NCBI GenBank assembly: GCA_019914995.1
Contig: CM034138.1
Coordinates: forward strand, 4,402,001-4,466,000
DNA from: Acanthochlamys bracteata
Lineage: Eukaryota > Streptophyta > Magnoliopsida > Pandanales > Velloziaceae
Direction: 5' to 3'
Length of the DNA: 64,000 nucleotides
Position numbers and translations under genes: made by a program. Numbering within the stretch: the stretch's first letter is position 1; each line of letters starts with the position of its first letter. The notes beneath the pieces were generated by a model. The model was not told where the DNA came from and did no database searches. It saw nothing but the letters and a program-made list of their open reading frames with translations. Shown here piece by piece: positions 36,501-49,400 of the stretch.

Positions 36501-38812
36501 TTACTTCCAAAAAAATAATAAAAATATGCAATAAAAAGATCTCTTCGTAAAATTTTTTTACATTATCTAAATTTTTAAATAAATTTTCTAAACACTTATT
36601 TTTTTAAATATGCATTGAAAAACATAAAATGGAGAAAAGTTAAAGAGCTGTTTTTGGTATGCACTACCAAACGCAGCCTTATAAGCCATCTAACGATTTA
36701 CCACATCAAGATGCTTGACAAAAGGATGGAGGCACAAGCTTTTGTGGTCCATAGAAGCGAGTAATAGCGGTATAATATAGTAGTTGCACAAAGAGATGTT
36801 TGTACTACTATTAAGTGGAACATCCATCATGATCATGCAGCTGTTTTAAGATTTTTCAACGACCATGCAGCCACTGCTATCGCATATTAGGTCATTTAAT
36901 GATGCTCTAACCATAGCCTAGTTCTTTATTTTTAAAGCCAAACTTCGCTGCTCTAGACAATGTAGGTACATCTCTATCTATCAATGTTGCAAACAATGGA
37001 GCGGGTAAGACTTAGCTTTGCATCAAGTTCAAGAGAATGCTCCAAGCACTATTTGGGTAACAGATGCTTATACACAAGCAGACCCCACTTAGTGGGACAA
37101 CGCCTATAGTAGCTGTTCTTCTTGGTGTATGCATATGTCAAAACCAAGTATTAATAAACCTATTGATAATCCATTATATACCTTTTCACATACACCTTAA
37201 ATAAGCCGTCCACCTTCAAACACAAATTTGGGGGTGGTTTATCTCTCCATATCCAATCATGCAACCAAGAAAAAACTAAATGAGGTACAAAAGAGTTAGC
37301 ATAGGTTTCTCGTCCAAGATTAGCATTTTTAAAGCCAATTATTTATTACATGATTTTTTATTTCTCACACTACGTGGTATCCATAACAGCATCTTCTCTT
37401 TTCTAGTATAAATATTATACTTATAACGTACATGTTTGCATCACTAAATTCCTAAGAGTAATAGTATACTCCCCCTACAAACTCCCTATGAGATACCATC
37501 TAGAGAGTTTTAACTTTTTAAAATCCCAAACTTGAATCATGACCTAATCATCACTTTAGCTATAAAGACTGCAATTGAACTCAATTCCACATATAACTCA
37601 TGTATCTCAAAATTTGCTCCCGTTTTAACAGTTCAAGAATTCAAAAACATATATGATACAAACTTCAAAATGAGTCAAAATTTGGATCATTTTGTAGATC
37701 CTAAAGTTTAGACCACGATTGAAGTACTACATTAATTTCAAAAAGGTCATTATCATATCAGAAATTGCAAACAAGCTCAAACAAGCTAGTAACTGCAGAA
37801 GATGGCACGAATCACCATCTACGAACTTAGCAACAGTTAATTGCTTCCTAAAAAAATCATTTTAGCAGCTGACCTGGTAAAGTATTTCTTTATTTTGGAT
37901 GGTAAATCCAACACCATCTAACTATCAAATAATTAAACAAAACAAAACAAACAGTCATGTGTATTCATGAAGTCTAGAAACGTCTTGAAATTCTGAACAA
38001 CAGAGTGAGAACTTCTCATAGAAACCCCCTCATTTTAAGCTACATATAAAGAGATAAACAGAAAAAATTCACCTCAATGAATCTTTACCTAATATTCTCA
38101 CAAAAACCTAAAACTAATACCCTCAAAAGGGACAAAAGAAAATTATTTTACCTGGCCAAGAATTTATATTAACTTGACATAGTAACAATCAAAATTTTCA
38201 GAATCTAATCAAATGAACAACCAACAGGTATCACCAAAATGAGTCATGTTTTTTGCAAAATTGATAAAGTAAATCTGTTACATTCAAACAGGGATGCGTC
38301 CTTTTGCTTCACCTGTAGGAATCTCATTTCCAACAATTAATCAACAAATAAAACCAGAACTTCTCTACAGCTTAAGAGCTATATGGATTTACCTTTTACA
38401 TCCTCCCCTAACAAAATTCCGTTTTCCATCAAGAAATTAAACCAAAAGATTTAATTATTCTTTAAAAGAAAAATTAAACTCACTTGGGGTGCTCCTGCTT
38501 CGAAACCCGTTGCTCTTCTTCCTGCTCTACGTGACCAATCGCAGCGAGCTCCTCGTAAGACACACCACTATCAGCACTAAAACCTCCAAAAATTTCATCA
38601 CAATCAGTGACTTCTCCGTCGGCAGTGATATCGATGACCGCAGGTGCCGGAGGTACATTGAGAAACGGAATATAGCAAGTAGTGGAGAGTCCCCCAAATA
38701 TCTCCCCGTAGAATTCATCTGAGGGCTTCGGTGGGCCACCGAACACGTCAGTATACCGCGCTGCTGTTCCACTTCCACGACTCACCGGCTTCTTTGTTGT
38801 CGTTCTCTCCAT
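33590..38812 (-). pseudogene. JAC1: JAC1-like (auxilin-type J-domain) pseudogene
   Basis: JAC1 is a clathrin-uncoating-type J protein needed for chloroplast accumulation movement. Exon 1 (38484-38812) starts MERTTTKKP and holds YTDVFGGPPKPSDEFYGEIF and DCDEIFGGFS, the acidic motifs of this family. Exon 2 (about 35459-35876) joins in frame (KDSEIFFDHY) but ends EVK-stop at its donor. The next exon (35312 down to about 34560) keeps IRPKQVPPPSR, AEYSKKDSPSFLDVQQDAAT and EVMEQAQARLTTAK, but in different frames with stops; four bases are missing between AASGAA and EVMEQ. The J domain (34350-34130) keeps [20 protein letters not shown] and [12 protein letters not shown] with HPD intact, but its helix I region and the end after CEKVF are scrambled. 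Likely a decayed gene or paralogue. A MITE sits in the long first intron. Confidence 0.75.
36415..36678. mobile_element. Tourist-like MITE with TTA target duplication
   Basis: The left end GGGTGCGTTTTGGATTGCTT and inverted right end (TGCACTACCAAACGCAGCC) are directly flanked by TTA (36412-36414 and 36679-36681). The interior has the A/T-rich 'AAAATGAG..TTTTTACTTCC' arrangement seen in other short elements of this window. It lies in intron 1 of the JAC1-like pseudogene. Confidence 0.75.
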
Positions 38813-39465
38813 TGCTGGGTTTCTCCGTTCCGTCTCTCTCACTCTATACATAGCAGGGAGAGAGAGACGAGAGAAAAATGAAGTGTGGAGTTTAGCAGGC
38901 AGCTCCACAGCTGCAGTCAGCCAAGCTTTTCTTATTTTTATTTTAACAAAGCATCTTTTAATTTTATTTTGCAATTATGCCCAAGATAAATCAATTTAGC
39001 ATGTTCGATAACTAAAAGACGAAATAGTCATAGTTGGTAAACAAGGATCGATTTTGTTAGCAAGGTGCAGAATATATTGTCAAATATTTCATATGATTCT
39101 ACGAGATCTTTTTTCCTTCAAAGTAACGAATTCTAACCAATTAAAAAAATTATCTGTTAAGAAATTATTTTAATTCCATTAGAAATAAGAATATAGAATA
39201 TTACACATTTAATGATCAAATAAAATAGAGATTCAGCAACTAAAAATGAATCAATTCTTTCAAATTATGAGTAAATTCTATGCTGTAGAATTATTATATT
39301 TGTAATATTACTAAATAGAAAACCTCAGTTTTAAAAAACATCAGAAGAAGCCTTTTTTATCAAAAACTTTTTTTTTTCTAACAATTGACAATAACCCCTT
39401 AACCACTGTAGCCATGTTTTACATGACGTTTGATATGACGTTTGATATAAGCCCCGTTTGATATA
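38813..39465. other. Promoter-side spacer of the JAC1-like gene
   Basis: 38820-38940 is C/T-rich on the plus strand (GA-rich leader on the minus strand), fitting a 5' UTR. Beyond that it is AT-rich without features. A short direct repeat TGACGTTTGATATGACGTTTGATAT in two halves lies at about 39424-39448. Confidence 0.4.
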
Positions 39466-40169
39466 GACCTGTTTGGACGTGCTGAAATTTTTATATTTTT
39501 AAAATAAAGCTGTTTTAAAATATTGTAAGCGGCTATATAATTTTTGCTATAAAAGCAGCTTTATGCTGAAAAGTATTTCGATAAATTTTTACTGTATCGT
39601 GCTTTTTAATATTGAAAGCTAAATAAAGTGTTTGGCTAAGCTTATGATTATTTCTATATGAGATATATAATAACTGAAATGCCTCTAAATATATAGTAAT
39701 TGATATATTATGAAAATTTTAATTTTTTTTAATATAGTATTTATTTTTATAAAATTTAATAATTTTATTATATAAAAATTATATAAATAATAATTATATT
39801 AATATTTATCAATTTATTAACAAATTATATTATTGATATCAATCAACAATTAATATGAATAATATTAATTATATAATTATTATTATTAAATTTGAAAAAT
39901 ATATTTAAATAATTATAAAAAAATTTTATATTATTTTGTAAATTTAGATTATTACGATAAAATTAGTAAATAATTTTGATATGTATTTAAATCTGTATAG
40001 AAATTATAGATTTATTTTTATAGTATAAAATTGTTAAATAAATATTAAATAACTAATATAGTCAATTGTTAACAATATCAAATAAACTTTAATATAGATA
40101 TTATACGGTCATACATATTGTAACAAAATAAAATATAATCATAAGATCAAACAGAAACACAACATTCAT

Positions 40170-40924
40170 AAATGTCTATATATTTCATTTGCAATTGCAT
40201 CACGACATGCATCTCACCTATCATTATGATCGAATTCATCCTCGGGTTGAACGTTTGATATACTAGAAGATGCTTCAAATGTTGACGGTAGATAAGTTTT
40301 AAGCTCTGCATTTGTAAATGCTTCATCTGCTGCTTTAATTCTGATATAATTAAAGTATCGCCATTGTCGCAATAATAATATTACGTTGTATCTCTTTTGA
40401 GTATGGCAGCATATCTCTTAAAATTGCAAAAAGCGCCTTCCATACGCCAAATGTACGTTCAATGATAGTTCTGCATGAAGAATGTAGAAAATTGAACTTT
40501 TCTTTTCTCCCTCTAGGTGCCCGCATTTATGGTGTATTGGCACTCTATGAAAATGTCGATGAATCGTCTCACCCGAATGATTAAATATTTTCTGATTTAC
40601 TCTATTTTCTATACTATATGCACACGTTACGAGAAAGATAGCAATTTTTTCATGAACAGACATTCCATGTATTGCATCTAAGTCGTACAATCCTGCCAAC
40701 TCATCACATAGTTGTAAAAAAACAGGTACCTTCAATCGAAAATTTTGATAGCAACGAACTTCGTCTCCTTCCAATATCTTATTTATGAAAACGTTACCCG
40801 TGCGTATAGATATACCACACGGACGTTTACATAGATGTCGATCGTAGTACTGAATTGCTGCATAATTTGCTTGTTCAGATAAGTCTGTCCATTCTTCTTC
40901 ACTATCACTAGCCCATGGATCCAT
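40170..40924 (-). pseudogene. Harbinger transposase, internally deleted
   Basis: From ATG at 40924: MDPWASDSEEEW, then LKVPVFLQLCDELAGLYDLD, MSVHEKIAIFLVTCAYSIEN and FNHSGETIHRHFHRV, the N-terminal helical domain of plant Harbinger (ALP1-like) transposases. The frame then jumps to a RVPIHHK piece and further on, in another frame at about 40470-40400, RTIIERTFGVWK, AILRDMLPYSKEIQR. The region with the first two catalytic aspartates is missing; the glutamate block remains. About 170 residues stay open in the first frame. It cannot be catalytically active. Confidence 0.85.
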
Positions 40925-41439
40925 TTAACTACAAATATAAAAATTAATTTTAAGTGACAATATTAACTACAAAAATACGTATAAACTCACAATTTTCAAA
41001 AACAATAATATTATAATTGGTATCAAAATTTTTTCTAATAATACAATTTTGATCATATTATATACTACCACCATAATACAATATACTAACATCATACTAT
41101 CAAAATAATATTTTAAACGTTTAATTAAATCACAGTAACAACGTACCAACATCATATACCCACCACAAAATTATTCCAAAATATTTATAATATTATTTAA
41201 CGAACATCATATTACCACAACAGTAATATTCCAATAATGTTTACAATAATACTACATAACAATCATAACAACATACAATAACTACCATCAACATCATACA
41301 GTAATATCATTTTACAACCATAACAACATTCCAATAATATTTACAACATACTAATTTTATAATACTACTAGCACAATAATATTCCACAATTTTCAAATTA
41401 CAATAAACAATAACTAATTTAGGATTTGCCCGGTCTAAA

Positions 41440-42330
41440 ATAGTTAAAGTGAAAATTCAGCCAATTATAGCGAGCTGCAGCATTAGAATAACTCATAAAG
41501 ACTTCAGGATTTTCTTTTTAATCAATACACATGCTGCATAATGGGCTAGGGGGCTATCGGCCTCTATTTCCGGAATAGTGTCCAATATCGCCAAATATTG
41601 ACGGATGGTGGGTATCGATAACGTCATTACGTGTCTTTGACGCATTATCTCTGTCGTGTTACCGATATGCTCCTTTCCAGATGATCCGGAACACTTTCGC
41701 TTCCTACCACTACTTCCTGATCTTAGAGGATTTTGAGATATAGAGAAAACTGTTGAAAGAGATCACTATCAGTTACTATAGGAGAGGGAACCTGAAATGC
41801 AGGTTGAAGTTCTTCATTAGATCGAACGTCGTCGCTATCTCCGCTGCCTTCCAAATCCGATGGGTTTGAAGATGCAGTCTTCTGTTGGACTTGTGATGGT
41901 GCCCAAGCCCGCAAACCATTGGCAACAAGGTCATCAAACAACACCGGGTACCATTGCGATATATAGATAAATCTTTACCATTAAATTTTTTGAACTTAGG
42001 GTATGCCTAAAGAAAGAAAGAGTTCATTAATTCAACAATTAATTAAATAATCATAATACATCTATACGATTAGACAAAAATATCTTATTTTTTTCTTCCC
42101 ACCACTCGTCATCTGAAGCAATTGTGTTGTGAATTTAATCCCATCCCAAACCAGACTCTACACGAACCAATGATTTATAATTATTGTAATCACTCTTCAT
42201 ATCATCCCAATAATTTTTTAATTGTTTTCGCCCAACCTCCTGGCCATAAAATTCTTCAAATAATGTTTTGATATTTGCCTAGCCTTGCACATTAAAATGG
42301 GTTCATGGCCTATTCCTCTTAGATATCTCT
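41440..42330 (-). pseudogene. Myb/SANT-like ORF of the Harbinger element
   Basis: Minus-strand pieces: at about 42170-42100 GLGWD, stop, IHNTIASDDEWWEEK; at 41990-41940 YPKFKKFNG; at 41944-41723 LFDDLVANGLRAWAPSQ and SDSDDVRSNEELQ-like acidic text; at 41740-41480 SGRKRKCSGSSGKEHIGNT and IPTIRQYLAIL. These are, in order, the Myb/SANT-like domain, linker, basic region and C-terminal helical part of Harbinger ORF proteins. One stop and frame changes break it. In intact elements this protein guides the transposase to the nucleus and to DNA. Confidence 0.75.
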
Positions 42331-42339
42331 TGTTCACAA

Positions 42340-44150
42340 TATCCCTAAAAAATTATTATATAGCCCAGTAAGGACAAACATACAAAAATATACCTCAAAA
42401 TTCATTAATTGTTAATAAGAATAACCAACAATTCCTCAATAATCATCATAGGGCAGCAAGGCTGAGCATAGACAGCACCACCAGGCAAAAATCTCTCAAA
42501 AAAATCATATGGCAGCAAGGATAGCATAGGCAACACTATCACAAACCCTCAAAATTTATCATAGGGCAGTAAGGCTGAGCCTAGGCAGCACACCACAACA
42601 ACTCAAAAAACAGGCTAGTAAGGAAAGAACCACATTATAAGGCAAAAAATCCTCAAAATTCATCATAGGACAGTAAGGCTGAGTCTAGACAGCACCACCA
42701 CAACAACTCAAGAAACATGCCAGTAAGAAAAGAACCACATTATAAGGCAAAAAACTCTCAAAATTCATCATAGGGCAGCAAGGCTGAGCATAGGCAGTAC
42801 CACCACAACAATTCAAAAAAATAGGCCAGTAAGAAAAGCATCTAAGTTGAGAATTGTATAAGGCAAAAATCCATTCAAAAGTCATCATAGAGTCAACAAG
42901 AATAGCTAATAAGGCAATACTACCACAATAACTAAAAACAGACCAACAAGAATACCCAACATTCGCTAAAAAAATCATCATAGAGTTAGCAAAAATAAGT
43001 ATAGGCAACAACCAATATATTTGGCTAAGATAAGTGTAGCATCCATTCTACTATTATGATATTATTAACTATCAATCTAGCTAAACATCTAATTCAAAAT
43101 AACAATTCCTGCTATGCCATCCAAAAGGGACTGTAAGATTATAAGGCAACCAAACATCTCATTTTAGTAATGTATAAGACAACAAAACCCTTAGAAATCA
43201 TCATATGGGCAGCAAGGATAAGTATAGGCAACAACCAAATATATTTCGCTAAGATAAGTGTAGCATCCATTCCACTATCGTGATATTATTAACTATCAAG
43301 CTAGCCAAACATTTAATTCAAAGTAACAAATCCTGACATGCCATCCAAAATGTGCTGCAAGATAATAAGGCTACCAAACATCTCATTTTAGCAATGTATA
43401 AGACAACAAATCCTCATAAAATATTATAGGGGCAGCAAGGTTATGCAACAATCCTCAAAAATCCCGATAGAGCCAAGTAGCGCAAGTTTAGGCAAATATA
43501 CATCAATATTCATTACTTGCCAGCAAGGATAGCCAACGATCTCTCAAAATTCATCATAGGGCCGCAAGTGTTTTTATATGCAACACCACTTCAAAAACTA
43601 AACCAAACCAGTAAGGATAGCCAACAATTCCTCAAAAATCATCAACCGGCCAGTAAGGACAAGTATAGGCAACATATCTCAAAAAGTATTTACTTGATAG
43701 TAAAGATAACCAACAATCTCTCAATAATCATCACAGAGCCAGTAAGAGTGTTTATAGACAACACCACTTTAAAAATTAAGCCAAACTAGCAACGATAACC
43801 AACTATCCATAAAAAATCATCAACAGGTAAGCAAAGACAAGCATAGGCAAATATACCTCAAAATTCATTAATTGCCAGTAAGGATAACCAATAATCCCTC
43901 AAAATTTATCATTGGGCCAGTTAGGGTAAGTATAGGCAGCAACCATATATATTTGGTTAAGATAAGTGTAGCATCTATTTTACTATCATGATATCAATAA
44001 CCATCAAGTTAGCCAAATATCTCGTTCAAGGTAACAATCTCTGCTATGTCGTCCAAAAAGGGCTGTAAAGTAATAAGGCAACCAGTAAGAATACACAAAA
44101 ATCCCTCAAATTTCATCAAAAGACCAGTAAGTACCAAACAATTCTATCAG
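42340..44150. repeat. Complex minisatellite inside the Harbinger element
   Basis: Variants of CATAGGGCAGCAAGGCTGAG / CATAGGCAGCACCACC recur every 45-100 bases from about 42445 to 44130 (for example 42447, 42558, 42665, 42770, 43558, 43640). A longer unit of about 150-180 bases (GCTAAGATAAGTGTAGCATC to GCCATCCAAAA..GCTG.AAG) appears three times: about 43022-43190, 43250-43410 and 43957-44095. Units are diverged and partly deleted, so the array is old. It has no coding capacity. Confidence 0.8.
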
Positions 44151-45204
44151 CCACTAAAACGCCAAAACTGAGTAAAAAAATAAACAGCAATAAGTTCAAT
44201 CATTTACATACAACAATACACACAGAGTTGAAAACTACAAGTAAATCTAAAATTTACAAATAACTTCACCAAGCAACTCTTTTCAACAGAAAATAACCAT
44301 AAAATCTTTTAAATGATCAATTATTCTTAATACCTGTCAAAATTTTAACGTATTTAGTTTTGCAAAGATCCGAATTAATTCTTAATACCTGCACGGAGAC
44401 AAAAACACCGACAATCTTTCGAAAATCCTTAGAAGCAATCGATTGAAGAAAGAAAACTATAATTTGTGAACATTTTGATCAATTCAGATGCAAACAAAGA
44501 AGAAAAAAAATTTATAGAATGAATAAATCAATAGATTTTGACAAAAATAATCAACGTAACAAAAAATAAACATAAATAACGATCACAGTCACTAACACTG
44601 TCAAAAATTTTTTAAAATCGCACAAATTCATCCGTCCATCCATATGAATGAAATCAACAAAAAAATAACTAATCAACACAAAATTAATACATAAATAAAA
44701 AACTAAATAATTAAATCTAAATAAGAAAAAAGAATTTTATCGTTTACTCAAGACAGCGCTTCAATTCCGTTGCCGTCGAAATGAAAATCCTATAGAGACC
44801 GAGATCGGACTGGAAACGATCTATAGGGATGGAGAGATTGGACGGAAAATTGATAGGCGTTGTAGACGGAGAGATCGAAAAAAACGATTGGGAGGAGGAG
44901 GCAGCGAAGTGATCGGGAGGGAGGAGGCCTCGAAATGAAAAAATAAGGAATTAGGACAAATAGTAGAAAATATATATTAGTTTGTAATTTTATAAAACTA
45001 ATATGGATAAAATAATTATTTTTTGTACCTAAAGCAAAAAGCCGCGTGCGGCTTTATTTGAAAAGCACCGAATCGATGCTTTTTATTTTTAACTGTTAAA
45101 AGCCGCTGCTTACGGTTTAAAGCATTTTTTGCCAAACACTTCTAATATTGTGCTGTGCTTTTTTCGAACTTAAAGCTTAGAAAAAGTCGCCAAACAGGTC
45201 CATA

Positions 45205-46479
45205 GTCTTTGGACTTTTCAGGTCCAAAGAGCTACGCATAGCATTTCAAAAAATCTAAAATATAATAATTTATATGTTGTAAATAATTATATATATAAAT
45301 TTTAAAAATTAGAAATTATTTTTAAAAAAATTTATATTTTCAAAAGTTTTTATTTCAGCTATCATTCTAAATTGCTGAAAATGTAATTTATAATTTTTAT
45401 TGTAAAATTTAGTTCTTGTTTTAATTTCAATTTACGAGCATTTAGAAGTGATTTTAAAATATTGTTTTAATAAAAAAATATTTTTATCATATTTTAAAAT
45501 AATTTTATATTTTTTATTATAAAATAATAAAAATAATTTTTTTTACTTCTATTACCTCGAAAAACGTTTTATTAATTTTTATATTCAATCAATTAAGATT
45601 CGTTTGACACTACTTTTGAATTTTTTAATTTTTAGTTTTATATTTTTAATATATTTTTTATAAGTTTTAAAAAATTTATTTAAATTTTTAAATAATATAA
45701 AAAGAATGTAAGTCATAAAATTTTTTATTAGTTTTTTAATTAAAAACACAACTTATTTTAAAAAATTTTATTTTAAAAAAAAATTTTCGAACGCCCCTAC
45801 GAATAGCCATGTGCCGTTTCAGGCTCAAGCAATTCAATCCGTTAGCTAGAAATAGTGATAGCATTTGACGGGCGTTGAATGGTCAACGTAGTTGGAGTCC
45901 CATTAAGGGCCAGTTTTGTATTATTTATAAAAAACTTACTTCTATATTTTTGTTATTTTTTTAATTTTAAAAAATTTCTACATATTTTAATTGTTTTTTA
46001 AAAGTGAAAATAATTAAATTATATATTTTATTATTAAAATATATGAAATAATAACTTTATGTATATAAATATATTTATTAATTTTATTAGTTTTTTAAGC
46101 TAAAAAGTAAACTTATTTCTAAAGAAACTTATAAGATTTTCTTACACTAAAAATAAAATTCAATATTTTGAAAAATCCCAAAAAATTCTAATTTTATCTT
46201 GGACAGGCCGACAGAATAGCCCACTTAATACAACGATACTACAATTCCAAATAATACCCTTATGCAGGGGTAGCTTTTGGGATCAAACTCGGTACATTTA
46301 CATGTTCGGTCTATATACTAGTACTGCCAGTTTTACTGATCTTGCACACCAAGCAAGGGAGCTACCAAACAGCTAAATCGAACTCCTCTTGAGTCCCTCT
46401 GAACCCTTGAAAAGCACAAAAAGGAAAAAAGAAAAACCAAATCCATCGAAGAAGAAGATCATCAGTATCAGAATCAGAG
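45205..46479. other. AT-rich spacer and promoter of the proteasome gene
   Basis: 45600-45800 resembles a degenerate MITE (TTCGTTTGACACTAC at the left, TTTCGAACGCCCCTACG at the right). The 120 bases before 46480 are mixed in composition and should hold the 5' UTR. I see no clear TATA box. Confidence 0.4.
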
Positions 46480-49400
46480 ATGTTCCGGAACCAGTATGAC
46501 ACTGATGTCACAACATGGTCGCCGGCTGGGAGATTGTTCCAAGTTGAGTACGCGATGGAAGCAGTCAAGCAAGGTTCTGCCGCGATCGGTCTCCGATCGC
46601 TGACGCACGCTGTGTTGGCTTCTGTGAACAAGGCTGCTTCGGAGCTTTCCTCTCACCAGCGCAAGATCTTCAAGATTGATGATCATGTCGGTGCGGCAAT
46701 CGCTGGATTGACTGCTGACGGACGTGTTCTATCGAGGTTTCTAAGGAACGAGTGCATCAATCACTCGTTTGTCTATGATTCTCCGCTGCCTGTGTCGAGA
46801 CTTGTTCTGCATCTAGCCGACAAGGCTCAGGTTTGTTGTTTACGATCGATTTTGTTTTTTTCCTCTTGATTTCATACTGGAATTTGGTCGCGTTTTGTTC
46901 TTTGAGTAATTCATTGTGGAATCTGCTGGCTTGGTTAAGGAATTTATTAAATTGGTTGAAAAGAGAATGGGTTTACTTTGACTTAAGTAAGCAATTCACA
47001 TTTGGATTAGGGTTGGAGCTGAGGTTATTGAAATTTGAAATTGTACTGTATTTGTTGAGCTTCTTCTTAGGTAATTTAGAGCAGAATATACTGAGTTAGG
47101 TGTGGTATTGGATGATTGGTAAAAGAATAACTCAAGCTTGGACCTTTCTATATCTCTCCTCTTTGTAATCAAATTGAAAATTTGTTCTAGGTTAGAGTTT
47201 TGGAAGATTCTTTTTGTGCTCTATATGTGTGTGATTTGCTCATAAGTTGAGCTATTTTTTGCAACATTTTACTCTATGCTGGATTATGCATTCCTGTTAT
47301 AGCACTTCATATATATGACGTCTTGTGATTTTGTGGAAAGCTTGTTAACATGTGATTCCTGCTATCAATGGAATATGTGACTTGAGATTCTATTATTTTT
47401 CAGTTGCACTTTATCTTATCCTGACAATTTATATTTTTGTAAATGTGCATTTTAAGTTGGGACTGTCTCGTCAGTTGGTTGGTGCTGATGTGACAGTGAA
47501 GGTGGAACTTGTATTCTAGTGAATGTCTTTGGATAAATCTCATGGTGTCTGGTCAACTCATGGAAATTAAGTAGTGTCAGAGTGTAACTGGACAATAACT
47601 ACTTTATGCTAGTGGACTTAGGAAAGTAATCGAGCACCAAAAATAAGTTATTTGGTCACTTTTGGATAGAAGTCAATTTGCAGGTATGGGCAAGTGTTTC
47701 TCCATGGTTTGAACTGTTTAAGCGTGTGAGTTTTCTGAAATTTTTTGATGAAGCAAATATGGGAAGAATTTATTAATAGCTATGCTCATACCACTGAATA
47801 ACTCAACACCACTTTTTTGTTTAGTGTGAGGATGCATCTACTCTAAGATCGTAGGAGTCATGAATAATTCTATCATTGAGTAGTATTCAGTGGCCCCTTG
47901 CTACCCCCAAACTTGACAACTCTAAATGACTATTACTGAATAGGAATGGGGTAGGATGATTTTATGTTCTTACCTAAAGGAAATTTTCGGAATTGAGTCG
48001 TTGAGTGTTGTTGTTATTTCAATCTAGGGAATAAATTATCTAGCGAAGGAATTGCAACTTTGAAAATTGATCAAAACATATGGTTTACATTATGTAATAT
48101 TCTGGAATTGTTTGTTATGGTTCTGTGGCCTGGTTTTCTGGAACTTCAAATGTATTTGAGTATGATTACCTGCATGCTTCTTTTCTGGAACTTCATTATT
48201 CAGCTACAATTGCTAGCAAAGTCAAATTTAGCGCAAAATTCGCTTAGAAGAATATTTTAAGAATGTTAATTTCTACTAGATGGTCCTTCTGAAGTTTTAA
48301 GTAAGCATATGCATGATAGTCTCCTTCATGTTTATCATTTGAGTTTATGTTGTGGTAGATTCCATATAGAATTCATCTCTAATTATCAAGATATGTTAGA
48401 ATAATCATGTCTGAAGTTTGGAGATTTTTTAGTTTGCTATCAGGTCTTATTGAAGTTTTTGGTTCTTAAACCTAATGTCATTCATCTATTTTCTTTTTAG
48501 TTTAGTTTGTGCTCACTTGGCAGTCATTATGTTACTTAGCTACATTTACATGCTGATTTGCAGAGTTCAGTAGTAGATAGGTTGACAGAGCTGGGGTTGT
48601 AAGGTCAGTAGAACTTTGAACTCTTAAGAGGCTGGATTCCACAATTATTACAATGTTAGCATACTAACAATGAGAAGTTACATTATTAAGTTCAGGGACT
48701 AGGGAAACCCAAAAAGCAGGAGGTTGTTTGAACATTCAGGGACTAAAGTTATTGATTATTGAAAGTTCATCAACCATATAATAACTTTGGCCATAATGAA
48801 TTGTGCTCAAGTAGGATTTTGAATTTTTGTTCCAGTTAATACTATAGGTACTCCTTTTACGTACTTGCTTGTTTATTCATTTTTTGTCTTATTAATTGTA
48901 ACGTAGAGAAGGGTTGACATAGACCACCTAGAGGAAACCCAAAAGTCAGGTCGTCTTTTGAACGTTCAGGGACCAAAATTATTGATTGTTGAAAGTTCAT
49001 CAACTATTCAGGAACTTTGTCCGTAATGAATACTCAATAAGGAAGAATGTTTTGAATTTTTGTTTCAATTAATACTATAGGTACTCCTTTTACGTACTCC
49101 CTTATTTATTCATTTTTTTTATTGTAAAATAGGGAAGGGTTGACATAGACTGCCTCGGCGTGGGTACTAAAAGATGGAAAATAGATTTAATAAAAATTGT
49201 AAGACAGTAACTGGAGTTGATTTTTTTTCCTTAGCACAAGATCTGAAATATTTGTGGTGTTTGCTTTAGTTTCTGCAAGTTGTAATCATTCAAACCAGTT
49301 AAAAGATGAGGTTCAAATGAAAATTAAAGGTGGCATATTCTTAGTCAAGTAGACGTGCATATAATAAGTTGCATAGTAAGGATAGAAATTGTATGCCAAA

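Larger units (their letters stand above)
39466..45200 (-). mobile_element. PIF/Harbinger element with TIRs, two ORFs and internal minisatellite
   Basis: GACCTGTTTGG at 39466-39476 is exactly inverted as CCAAACAGGTC at 45190-45200. ATA lies just outside each end (39463-39465; 45202-45204 with one base between), a plausible 3-base target duplication though not a clean TTA/TAA. Subterminal regions share AAGC/GCTT-rich motifs. In transcription order on the minus strand come a GC-richer leader (about 44945-44750), a minisatellite, the Myb/SANT-like ORF and the transposase. Both ORFs are damaged, so it is non-autonomous now. The ORF order is the same as in the remnant at 26-2330. Confidence 0.8.

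Noticed and set aside
38813-38974. Upstream extension of the JAC1-like first exon
   Set aside because: It lies in a GA-rich leader; the Met at 38812 gives the family-like distance to DVFGGPP.
42685-43011. Minus-strand frame of 108 codons with hydrophobic, Cys-rich text resembling a membrane protein
   Set aside because: Its repetitive text comes from the minisatellite units of the Harbinger element.
42340-44150. CRISPR-like array
   Set aside because: Units are diverged and unevenly spaced inside a plant transposon; no constant repeat-spacer pattern.
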